In this document: positions 39,677 to 50,370 of the stretch, one piece after another
Numbering within the stretch: the stretch's first letter is position 1
Layout: each line of letters starts with the position of its first letter
Assembly: GCF_026210795.1 (NCBI RefSeq)
Contig: NC_089429.1
Location: 6,791,001-6,855,000 of the forward strand
DNA length: 64,000 bases
Source: Rhizophagus irregularis
Taxonomy: Eukaryota > Glomeromycota > Glomeromycetes > Glomerales > Glomeraceae
Direction: 5' to 3'
Position numbers and translations under genes: made by a program
The notes under the pieces: generated by a model
Told to the model about the DNA's origin: nothing
What the model saw: only the letters and a program-made list of their open reading frames with translations
Database searches by the model: none

Positions 39677-41186
39677 CATATCCAGCTAGTTTTTTTTCTT
39701 GAAATTTTTTGTTTCTTTTTTACCAGTTGAATAGAATCTTTATAAGGTGGTGTATTTGGAGAAGGAGCAGTAAGAAAGGGTGTAATGCTACTTTGTTGTG
39801 TCATTTTGAATATAAACATATGAAGATAGTGTGTTACAAGTTGTCTATTAACATGAAACTAAAACAAAAATAACAATAAATTTTGAGTTTTTGACGTGTT
39901 ATATTTGTAATACATGCTTCTTCACATGATTTCGGTCAATGGTCATTGGACATTAATAGCACGATCAGCATTAAATTGGATATCCGCTAACTTAAATGGA
40001 TATCCGTTATAGTTAACAGTTATATCCGGATAACCCGTTTAGATTAAATCCAAATCTGGATAACTGTGAAATTCAAAAATTTTTATCCGGATACTTGATT
40101 TTTAACAGATATCCACTATTACAATCAGATATGCTAAACCCGGATACAAACACTACAACGGACCAGGTGGTGGAATTTTTTGTGTTATATAAAATTCATA
40201 ATGTGGGCCGAAATTCATAGTGCCGGCCAGACAATTTTGGCCTGAATTTCGTCTTTCAGCTAGAGTTTCGTTTTGATAGTTAGAGTTTTGGTCTGGCCTA
40301 ATTTTGGCTGGGATTAAAAATATATTTGATGCTAATCCTGGCCGAATTTTAATTCTGACTAGGATTGAGTTTTAACCGGTTAATTAACCGGTTAAAGGTT
40401 TGGTTAACCGGTTATTAACCGGTTAAGACTTTTTGGACCGGTTCTAACCTCTAGTTGAAAATTCTACATAATAATATATACTCAAATTTTACAGACAGCT
40501 TAATATTCGTTTAAATTTACTGCATATTAAATTTTATCAAGATTGCATCATTATTGGGCAACTTTTACTAGTAATAACTTTTAAATTCTAATAAAATGTG
40601 TTTTTATGAGTATTTCTTTACAAAATTTTAAAGACTATTTATAAAAAAATGAACAATATAATTTTTAATGATCAAATTTGTTGTTTAAATAAATAAAACA
40701 AAAAATAATTCTTTAAACAGTTCATAAAATTTTGCCAAAATTTTTTCCTAATATTCCTAATATATATTTTAATAATATTCATAAACATTCTTTTAATGAT
40801 AACTTTGGTTTATCTAAAATTCTGCTGGTTTATTTTAACCATTGATTCTTGAATACCTAAATAATATATTTTAAAAATTTCAAGTTTCGCCCGTAAATCT
40901 GTGGCTTTGCCCAAAGCTTCAAAATCAGATTAGCAAATGATCGGCAAATGATCGGCAATTATCAAATTATTGGAAATTTTGGTTTAATTGGCAATACATT
41001 TTTTTTTGCCATAATACTTTTATAGTATATTTTTCATAAATTAAACTGACAAAAAAAACAATTAGTATAATTTTCCCGAGCATTTATGGCTTTATCCAAT
41101 GCTTCAAAGTAGAAGTGATATGATATATATATATCGACAAATGATCGGCAAGGTGATAAAAGCATGTCCGCTATGCTAGTATAGTA

Positions 41187-41984
41187 TGGGTTGTCTATTG
41201 AGATTGATAATAAATAATGATAATAACTGGTATCAATTAATAAAGATTATTGAATTTTAAAATTTCTTTATAAATTCTGAATTATAGTTTAAGATAGAAA
41301 TTTCTTTCCTAAGATTGTATTTTTTCTTCTTTAGATGTAGTCATTGTCTAATAATATTTTTAATTTAGTATAATTTTTTATTATTTAATTTGTTTTATAA
41401 AAATTATGCATCTAATTATAGTAAATGCCAGTTTAAATAACTCAATACTTAAGGTTTATTGGAATTAATATTTGAGAGAAAAGATCTAAACTGCTATTTC
41501 TGATATTATACTTTAATCCACTTTGAATTCATCCTAATAGTTTCATTTGGAAGTAAATAGTAATATGTCTTTATCATTTAATAATAATAATAAAAATGAT
41601 AACTCCACCTCCTTACCTTACCAATATTCTATAATGATTGAATATGCTCTTTATATTTTATGTCAATAATTTCATTTTCTATACTTTTAAAATATACTTA
41701 AAAGGCACAATCCTCTTTTGTGAATTGAATCTTGAATATTAGTTTCTGAATAGCTTTTTCAGAATCTCTTTTTAAATTCAAAATTTTTTTATAAATATTA
41801 TTGATCCATCTTTAAAATCTGTGATTATGAAAAAAAATATCCTTATAAAAGTTGCAACCAGATTATTTTTACTGATGGAAACAAATTATATAAAAATAAT
41901 ATTAAAGTTCTAAGAATGAGAAAGAACTCAAGATAGGAATATTGATAAATTAGTTTTTTTATTTGATCATGTGTCCGTTTATTT
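41187..41984. other. AT-rich spacer
   Basis: No gene, repeat or hairpin of note was found between the Mutator-like element and the 42-kb tandem repeat. Confidence 0.5.
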
Positions 41985-42320
41985 TAAGGCTTGGTTTCAG
42001 TTGGCTTAGTTTAACTTAATTGTTTTAATTGGGCTTAGTTGGGCTTACTTATTATTTGGGCTTATACCTTTATTATTGAGGTTAGAAAAAAACAAAATTA
42101 TTTTGGTATAACTTAGTTAATTGTTTTAATTGGGCTGAATTGGGCTTACTTATTAGTTAAGTACTTGAGGCTTAATAGACTTATAACCTTTATTATTGGG
42201 CTTAAATAAAAACAAAATTATTTTAGTATAACTTAATTGATTTAATTGGGCTTACTTATTAGTTGAGGCTTATTAGACGCCTTTATTATTGGGCTTAGAA
42301 AAAACAAAAATTGTTTTGAT
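41985..42320. repeat. Three tandem copies of a ~110-bp unit with TTGGGCTTA motifs
   Basis: Each copy has TTAATTGGGCTTACTTATTA, then CCTTTATTATTGGGCTTA, then AAAACAAAATTATTTT. Copies differ by short indels. Confidence 0.75.
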
Positions 42321-43040
42321 AAACAGTAGTTTTTCACATGCAAATGCAATTACAATTTTTAGTAATAAAGTTTTTTTTAAACACCATTAGATTAAAGGTT
42401 TTTACAGTGCAATTGAATAATGTTAAGCGGAATTTTAAATTTTAAATACATTATTTATTTTATTATATTTTTTATTATTTATTAAATAAATTAACCATTA
42501 AAATTTTATACAAAGTCATGATATTTTTTTTAAAAACTTAGCTAAAATTATATATTATCTTATCAAAGTGATAAATGTTAAAAAAATAATATACAGTAGT
42601 TTAGGCAAATGTAGAGGAAATTCTACACGTGCCTACACGCGTCACATTTGTCGCATGAAGAAAAATATAAATATAACTTAGTATTTAAATTAACATTTCT
42701 TTGTAAATTAATTACTGTAATACATATGTTTTGTTAGATAAAAATATGATAAATTGGCACTCTTTTGTTTAAAAAAAAAAGCAATTAATCTTATCTCATT
42801 TGTACTAATTTCTAATACAAAAATCAGAAATCAAAAACCAAAAAATGAGTGAAATTTCTAATAATGACAAAAATAAAAGTGTAACGATTTTGTTATAAAA
42901 TAGGCTGGAAGAGATACAGTAATAATTTAAAGGTAAAAGTCTTTTTGTATGAAAAGCAGAATTAAAGTTATAATTAAATTACATAACTACAGGCAGATAT
43001 TATAAAGTTATTGGGCATGGAGTATTCAATATGGAGATGG
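42321..43040. other. AT-rich spacer
   Basis: No gene seen. A GC-richer phrase at about 42600-42660 (CTACACGTGCCTACACGCG) stands out but has no partner. Confidence 0.45.
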
Positions 43041-43046
43041 GTGTTA

Positions 43047-43098
43047 AATGATTGGCTGTCATTGTGCCACTGCGTGGCACATGACAATAATCATTCAT
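43047..43098. repeat. Strong isolated hairpin
   Basis: TGTCATtGTGCCAC, a TGC loop, then GTGGCACATGACA form a 13-bp stem with one bulge. It is extended outward by ATGATT/ATCAT and by GGGTG/CCACC pairing over about 43037-43110. This may be a tiny MITE remnant. Confidence 0.65.
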
Positions 43099-43332
43099 CC
43101 ACCGTAATAGTAATGAATAACGAAAAAAATCATATCCTTGGTAGCCTTACATTTATTGCTAAGTTACCATAATTTGATTTTGTTAATATTTTAAAAATAT
43201 TTGTGGACAAATAAAATATTAAACATTACTACATTATTTTGATAATTATCCTAGTAGTAACGTAAGGTTTCATTACTTTACGTATTTATATTGCTTGGCA
43301 ATGTAGTTAAGCTAGGAAAGCAAAAAAAAAAA

Positions 43333-43768
43333 TATAATCATATAATTATTTTTCCTAAAAAAATTTCCTAATTCTTAGCAATTTTATACAATCCTAAATT
43401 ACCCCTGAGAATCACCCTTTTTGGAATAAAAACTGTGGCTTGTTATTTTCAAATTAAGCAACACGTTGAATATTAAAAGAAAGTGGAGCAGCAAAATGTT
43501 AGCAGTACTTTCTTTTTATAAAAAAAAACCATGAAACCTATAAATAATAATATGATTGAATTAGTGTATTATTGACAATTTGAAGCATAATAAAATAAAA
43601 AAATTGTTTGACATGATTTTCTTTATTGAATTTTACGTACAAGCCACAGTTTAATTCAAAAAGGGTGATTCTCAGGGGTAAAAAAATTTAATTTAGGATT
43701 GTGTAAAATTCCTAAGAATTAGGAAATTTTTTAGGAAAAATACATGATTATAAAAAAAATTAGATGGT
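43333..43768. mobile_element. MITE-like inverted repeat, arms about 110 bp
   Basis: The left arm 43345-43445 and right arm 43637-43760 are inverted copies, sharing ACCCCTGAGAATCACCCTTT and TTTCCTAATTCTTAG phrases and GCCACAG at the inner ends. The exact boundary and target duplication are unclear. Confidence 0.7.
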
Positions 43769-43841
43769 GAGAGAAAATCAAAAATAGTTTATAATGGTAC
43801 GATTTTGTTGGTTTGGAATACGTGGCTCAATTTAGTGTCCT

Positions 43842-44071
43842 AGGACCCAGAAATATATATATAGGGGTCAGGTGATGAAAAAATTTTTTTACTATGAGCT
43901 GTACGCATTTTTTCAGGGCCGGAATTATGATAATGTCAGTCGGTTACTATAATAGGAAATAAAATTCTGACTGGCATTATCAAAAATTAGCTCAAAAGGA
44001 AAGATTTTCATGATTTTTTTAGTTCAAAATACGCAAACTCAAACCTGACTCTTTTATATATTCTGGGTCCT
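43842..44071. mobile_element. 230-bp hAT-like MITE, AGGACCCAG ends, TSD AGTGTCCT
   Basis: The ends AGGACCCAGAAATATATA and inverse are flanked by exact AGTGTCCT (43834-43841 and 44072-44079). The termini are related to those of the 9797-11230 element. Confidence 0.85.
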
Positions 44072-44079
44072 AGTGTCCT

Positions 44080-44985
44080 TTGCCACGTTCAAACCAATGA
44101 AGAAATTTAAATTTCTTTATTATTTTCATTCATTAATAATGATAATTACGCAAATAAAGTCAGTTTTTATTATATGTATTCCTTAAAGGGTAAGTATAAT
44201 TTTAAAGTCGATTAATAATAATACAGTATATTAAATTTAATATTCTGTGATCTATAATTTTGTTCTTTGTTACGTTCTGCAGTTCCGGGCAAGTAAAGGA
44301 ACCAGAAAACGGAAATTGTTATAAGCCCAAATTGTTGCTTAGATGTTTTGTTTGATTGTTGTACATCACCACGTACTTAACGGACGGCAATAGAAAGCCA
44401 CACAAGCTACAAGATTTAGATATTATTGATGGTATGTGAATCATGCAATATTTATTAGAAATTATGTAACGCCACTTCTACAAGGTATTCACACATACAG
44501 TTATGTTATTATAAAATTATATATCATATAATGCAAGCCTTCGCGGCTTATGCTAAATACCAGCTGATTGCTCAACACCATAAAAAAATCTAATCAGAAA
44601 TTTAAAAATTTGTTAAATAGACTAAAAATATAAAGAAAAAATTTACAGTAATTTATTTTAAATAATAAAACTATTATTTTACTTTAGTTCACATTTAATA
44701 AAAGAATGCAGAAAGTTCACATCTTTAAAATTTTGCAAATAGCTGATTAATTAATTAACTATTGTTGGTAATTCGTCTTCTTACATTAATAATAATGCAG
44801 TAATATTTAAACGATGATTAACTATCCCTGTAAAAATAGTTGATCTATTTTCTATTTTTTATATTCCATCTTTTTTCGTAAAAGGCATGTCAATGGATAT
44901 CCATGAAAGGCTCATTTTTACGGAGTGTAACGGATAAAATATTTTATAGAGTATAACGTATATAATATTCATCAAGAATTGTGTT
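44080..44985. other. AT-rich spacer
   Basis: No supported gene. A GC-richer block at about 44270-44400 does not read as a protein in any frame. Confidence 0.45.
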
Positions 44986-44994
44986 TTGAAGTTG

Positions 44995-45385
44995 ATGCCG
45001 ATTACAATATTTGTGGCTAAATTTTCCTTGTGGCTTACTGCATTTATGATCAAGAATTTGCGTAGTAACTTTGAATTATTTACGCGAATCAGCATTCAAG
45101 ATGCCGATTACAATATTTGTGGCTAAATTTTCTTTGTGGCATAATGTATTATGATGATCAAGAATTGCATTTTTAAGTTAACACATTAAGATGCCGATTA
45201 AAATTTCCTTGTGGCTTACTGCATTATGATGATCAAGAATTCCTTTTTTAAGTTAGCATTACATAAAGATGCCGATTAAATATTTGTGGCTAAATTTTCC
45301 TTGTGGCTTACTGCATTTATGATCAAGAATTTGCGTAGTAACTTTTGAATTACTGACACGATCGAATCAGCATCAAGAATCCTGA
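44995..45385. repeat. Four imperfect tandem copies of a 75-107-bp unit
   Basis: Copies begin ATGCCGATTA at about 44997, 45101, 45191 and 45268 and share TTTGTGGCTAAATTTTCCTT and GATCAAGAATT. The first and fourth share a GCGTAGTAACTTT extension that the middle copies lack. Confidence 0.8.
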
Positions 45386-45960
45386 AATGTTATGGATACT
45401 TCATATTATTTAGGGATAATATTTATTTAGGGATAATATTATTAATTAATTCATTTTTAATGTAATTTTGATTAAATTTATTCGCTAGTGTAAGTCAATA
45501 CTCAGATTAATAATCATGATTATTCATGAAAATAGGATGATACACTTGATATCTGATATTAAATTTATAAACAGAACAATATTGATGATAAAATTAATAC
45601 CGTTTGTTTGTTCTAAATCTCGTTTTATTATTCCATTTTCTATTAAACTATTTAAAATATATATACGCAAAATAATGATAATAACTGTGCATAACAGATA
45701 AACTTTCTTATTATAGAGCCAGTATGGTACGCATGGTGGTACGGTACGCTACTATATTTTGGAAATTTTATCAGCTATACCGATAATAATACAGTACAAG
45801 TTATATGTATAACAAGTATGGTATGGTATGGAATTTGTTTCGAATTATATGAAGAATTGAAGAATTCAATTAATTTACGAGCACGTATGAAATGTGTGAC
45901 AATTTTAGATGATGATATGGATATCATGGGACAATTACTAGGTAGTAGGTACCTTAATTA
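45386..45960. other. AT-rich spacer
   Basis: It holds a short GTATGGTACGG-like repetition around 45720-45835. The 61-codon opening at 45516-45701 has no support as a gene. Confidence 0.4.
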
Positions 45961-45964
45961 ATCA

Positions 45965-47060
45965 GAAAATTGCGTGCAAATTTGTGCGCAATTTTCAATA
46001 TTGTTTAATTATTTATATACATGAAATTGCACTAATTAATCTATTTTTTTTTTTTTGATTTTTGCGTAGAAAACATCATGAAATTTATGTTAAAAAATTA
46101 TTTTCTTACAGAAGTTGTTTTTTTAAGTAGTTGACTTATAGGCAAATTTTTGCATTTGTAAAATTAACAAAATTTATAAAGTTTCAGAACGTTAAATGTG
46201 TCGCATTTATCATCTATGTATTCTAGAATTTTGAAATTTACATATATTATGTATTACATTCCGCTCTACAACATTTACTAAGCTTACAAAAAAGGTTTAG
46301 AAGGCAGATTTTAACTTTACATATAGATAATAATTACCGATACTCAATTTATCTAAAAAAACTTGCGTACAAATTTATACGCAATTTTCAACATTGTTCA
46401 TTCATTTATTTACATGAAATTACACTATTTAACCTAATTTTTTTTTTGATTCTTGCATAAAAAACATCATGAAATTTATGTTAAAAATATTATTTCTTAC
46501 AGAAGTTATTTTTTTTAAGTAGTTGACTTATACAAGTTTTTGCATTAGTAAAAATTGGAAAATTATATTTTATGAAAGTTAAACGCGTCGCATTCATTAT
46601 CTATGTATACTAGAATCTTAATTTTTATATATATTATGTATTTTACTTCGCTCTACAACTTTTACTAAATTTTCAAAGAAGGTTTAGAAGGCTAATTTTG
46701 ACTTTACATATAGATGAAATTTTGCTAATAGTTAATTATTTATTTACATGAAATTACACTAAATAACCTGCCCTTTTTTTTTTATTTTTACTTAGAAAAC
46801 ATTTATAATTTTATAAAAAAAAATATTACTTTTTGTTTTAAAATTACTTTTTGTTTTAAAAAAAAATTTTTATAGAAAATTTTTTATATTACTAAATTAC
46901 ATAAGAATTTTTTAAGATTTTTAAAAATAAAAATAAGTATGCATTTATTGTAAAGCTGTAAAAATTACATATTACATGTAAATTTATCTATTCTACAACT
47001 TTGTTTAATAGTAAAAAGCATGTTTAGAATATCAATTTTGATTTTTATATATAGTATATT
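45965..47060. repeat. Three diverged tandem copies of a ~370-390-bp unit
   Basis: Copies start near 45965, 46360 and 46715. Shared phrases are ATTTACATGAAATTACACTA, AAAACATCATGAAATTTATG and TAAGTAGTTGACTTATA, and the third copy is the most diverged. No coding content. Confidence 0.7.
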
Positions 47061-47930
47061 ATTTTAATATCAGATATATGAAATTGTGAATTTTTTTTTG
47101 ACACCATATACAGATCACGCTATATAGTTAATGATATCAGGTGATCTTCATTTTAATAGTGATATTCCTTGTGATTGGTTGTTCTGCTAATTGTACTATC
47201 CTGGAAAGGAAGGAAAATTTTACTAATTTGGTTAGCTCTTATGCGCTAAGTATAGGGTACGTTTTTTATATTATTGATATTGATATTGATATTGATATTG
47301 AATTGAAATTGAATTGAAATTGAATTGATATTGATATTGATATTGATATTGATATTGAGTTGATATTGAGTTCAATATTACGAACAATGGTTGTTTATAT
47401 AAAAAAAAAAAAATTGATCATGATCTGCAGCATGATCAAAATCCAAGAGCTAACCATATATTGACATCAAGGAATTATGAATTGACTGGCCAAATATCTA
47501 AGAGTTAACTATATATTAACATCAAGGAAATATTTATTATTCGTATACATTGTTCAGGAGGCTAATTTTTGTGATTATAATAGGAATTGAAGGTCAATAT
47601 ATATATATATATATATAAAATAGGGAAAATGTAATTGGCGACCCGGTAACCCCTGATTATGTAATAAATTTATATTTTTTATTGGCTACACAAACATGAT
47701 CATCGTGTCATCTGATAAATGTTTATTTGTTTATTAGATAACGATAATTTTTTTTTCCTTTTTTTTTATTGCAGTGCTATTTCGGCTTGAAAATGACTTT
47801 TTTTAAGGCAATTTTTTTTTTGTTTTTTTTCGTTATTTTATTGTATTTAATGACTCTTTACTTTATTATTAACGCTAACTTTATTTTTTTCTTTAGATAA
47901 TGGGATGGCTTCTTTTTATTTAATGTATGT
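47061..47930. other. AT-rich region with microsatellite
   Basis: A hexameric TATTGA/TTGATA microsatellite with ATTGAA variants occupies about 47272-47370, and a TA dinucleotide run lies at about 47600-47620. No gene. Confidence 0.6.
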
Positions 47931-48019
47931 CTTTCTTTATTACTTTTTATATCTTTCTGTTTTTATTACTTTTTCATTTTATTTGAAATAATACTAACCA
48001 GTCATTTCTTTGTTCCTTT

Positions 48020-48800
48020 TTTTATGGGTGGTGTTTTTGATTATTTTTTCTTCACTTTTTTTCGTCTTTCTATCGTTCTTTTCACTTCTTTTTTACCCTT
48101 TATTATTTTATTTCTTTCTCCTTTTTACTTCTTTTTTATTCTTCATCATCCTTTTATTTCTTTTATTTTTCATTATTATTTTCGCTTTCTTTTCTTTTCC
48201 TATCACCCTTTACACTTCCTTCTCACTTCCCGTTTGTTTACCATCATCTTTCTTACTTCTTTTTTATCTCCTATCATCCTTTTTACTTTCTTTTCACTTC
48301 ATTTTTGTTCACCATCATCTTTCTCACTTCTTTTTCGTCTTCTATCATCCTTTTTTACTCCCTTCCTACTTCATTTTCGATCACCATCATCTTTCTCACT
48401 TCCTTTTCATCTCCTATCACCCTTTTACTTCCTTCTCACTTCATTCTTTCTCACTTCCTTTTCATCTCCTATCATCCTTTTTACTTCCTTCTCACTTCAT
48501 TTTCGTTCACTATTATCTTTTTCACTTTCTTTTCATCTTCTAACACCCTTTTACTTCCTTCTCACTTCATTTTCGTTCACTATCATCTTTCTCACTTCCT
48601 TTTCATCTCCTATCATCCTTTTTACTTCTTTCTCACTTCATTTTCGTTCACTATCATCTTTCTCACTTTCTTTTCATCTTCTAACACCCTTTTCACTTCT
48701 TTTACATTTCCCTTTCACTTCCCTTTCATCCTTATCATCTTATTACACTTTCTTTTGTCATTATTATCCTTTTTACACTTTTTTTCATTTCTTTTCTTTT
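48020..48800. repeat. Polypyrimidine satellite, ~70-bp period in its core
   Basis: Almost pure C/T on the plus strand. From about 48290 to 48700 a 70-72-bp unit recurs (TTTCGTTCACTATCATCTTT at 48501, 48571 and 48642). The long ORFs here, 177-272 codons in all three frames, are low-complexity Phe/Leu/Ser artefacts. Confidence 0.8.
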
Positions 48801-49133
48801 CATCCCACGTCATTTCTTTTTGTTTCCTTTTTTCTTTCATAATTATTAACGTTATATCTTCTATTTCCTTTTTTTGCTTATTTATTAGCATTTTTTTCAT
48901 TTTATCATTGTAATTTTTCTTTTTTTTTTATCACTAGTATTTACCATTATTGTTAGTTTTTATTTCTCTAATCAATAAAATATAATCCACTAAATGTATA
49001 ATTTTATAGTTTTAATATTGTATTTAACAAATAAAATTTTACTGTAAATAAAATATTCTTTAAAAATTAACTGATCAAAAATGAATCAGCCAATTAAAAT
49101 TTTATTAAGTCATGTGATAGAGTCGCCATGGTG

Positions 49134-49874
49134 TAGTGTTTCGATCCGGGTAGAAACCGTTACCCGGATAAATTAAAAAAATTATCCGGTTTTTATCCGG
49201 ATTATCCGCCTCGGATAAAAATCCGGATATATCCGGATAGAAACCGAAATCCGGATAGAATTAATATTAATTTTTTTTATAGATTGGGAAATTCATGGCA
49301 TATATTAAATAAAATTCATGGTATAAGTTTAATTAAGTTCCATAGTAACAAATTTGATTAAATTGGTGGCGTTTATTTAATTAAATCGTAGATCTTAAAT
49401 TAAGGTTAGAAACTCTAATTTCGGCCGGCACTATGAATTTTGCCCAAATTATGCTGTAGGTTTGATTTTCCGAAATTTTTTAGAAAATGTGAACTTTTTT
49501 TTTGTCCGTGATCATCAAGATTGTTGCATGCTTTTAGTGCACAAAATGGCTTAATATCAATAAGTCAAAATAATAAACCGAATTTTAGAATTGAAACTTA
49601 AGAAATGAATAATAATCACGATTGATTGACTCTAAAAATCAATTCTTATTTTGGGAATTGATTTCAATCCTTCACTGAATAAAAATTTAGAAAGAAAACT
49701 AATTTAAACATTTAAGAAAAACTTTTTTTTATTTTCATTATCCGGATTCCGGGTCAAAACCGGATATTTTTTAACCGGATATTTATCCGGGTAAAAACCG
49801 CGATTATCCGGATATCCGAAAAATAAAATTATCCGGGTTCAACCGGTTGGACCCGAATACGGATCGAAACACTA
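49134..49874. mobile_element. 741-bp hAT MITE, TAGTGTTTCGATCC ends, TSD CCATGGTG
   Basis: The ends TAGTGTTTCGATCCGG and inverse are flanked by exact CCATGGTG (49126-49133 and 49875-49882). Both ends are packed with ATCCGGATA units; the centre is AT-rich and has no gene. Confidence 0.92.
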
Positions 49875-49899
49875 CCATGGTGACAGGTCGCCAAATAAT

Positions 49900-50370
49900 G
49901 TTACCCAAATATATATATCCGAATTAAAAATAAATATATTTGAATTTTATTAAAATATATATATATATATCCAAATTTTATTAATATATCCGAATTTTAT
50001 TTTGTTAAAAAAAATACATATACCCGAATTTATTAAATTTATTTATTAAAAAAATATTATACAAATTTATTTTAAAAAAAAACATTATATAAATTTATTT
50101 ATTAAAAAAAAACATTATATAAATTTATTTATTAAAAAAAAACATTATATAAATTTATTTATTAAAGAACAAAAGCATTATATATTAAAAAAAAAATTAT
50201 TTATTAAAAAACATTATACGAGTTTATTTATTTAAAAAGCATTATATGATACAAATTTAGTAATTATTAAAAAACATTATATGAATTTAATTATCAAAAA
50301 AAAGTTATATGAATTTACTTATTAAAATATATATTACATAAATTGATTTATTAAAAAAAATTATATATAT
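49900..50370. repeat. AT-rich minisatellite, ~31-bp unit
   Basis: Units of ACATTATATAAATTTATTTA plus an A run recur, cleanest at about 50080-50170 and degenerate on both sides. Confidence 0.75.

Larger units (their letters stand above)
35700..39804 (-). pseudogene. hAT transposase with BED zinc finger, spliced and interrupted
   Basis: The minus-strand start is ATG at 39802-39804 (MTQQSSITPFLTAPSPN). A 1.5-kb Mutator-like MITE (38192-39676) splits the gene in the codons for Trp-Ile-Trp; after it the BED finger (ICQVEG...C...H...H) follows. Likely introns are 37922-38009 (GTATGG...TTGTAG) and about 37077-37236 (GTAGTATG...TTTTAG). Downstream, VALTADLWTDRNRKGFLGIT and MGCFAHTLQLVV are standard hAT blocks. 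The MITE at 36191-36708 interrupts again. The dimerisation region (FEKDPYAWWNEKKRE) ends early at 35700. Frameshifts and the lost C-terminus make it inactive. Confidence 0.8.
34878..40155. mobile_element. 5.3-kb hAT element with transposase remains, TSD CAACAGAC/CAACGGAC
   Basis: The ends TAGTGTTTGTATCTGG and its near inverse (CCGGATACAAACACTA) close the element; the 8-bp duplication has one mismatch. It contains a BED-type transposase gene on the minus strand plus three younger insertions (35192-35488, 36191-36708, 38192-39676). It probably represents the autonomous type for the TAGTGTTT-ended MITEs in the window. Confidence 0.88.
34539..41177. mobile_element. 6.6-kb Mutator-like element, 9-bp TSD AGTATAGTA, host to nested elements
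   Basis: The ends AGCATAGCGGACAT and ATGTCCGCTATGCT are flanked by exact AGTATAGTA (34530-34538 and 41178-41186). The subterminal regions have ATGATCGGCAAATGATCGG-type repeats on the right and TTAACCGGTTAA-rich tracts further in on both sides (about 34650-34770 and 40370-40445). No MULE transposase is visible; most of the length is the hAT element at 34878-40155. The 9-bp duplication is typical of Mutator. Confidence 0.88.

Noticed and set aside
48010-48913. Overlapping ORFs of 177, 272 and 202 codons
   Set aside because: All three frames are open because the sequence is a pyrimidine satellite without stop-forming purines; the products are Phe/Leu/Ser low complexity.
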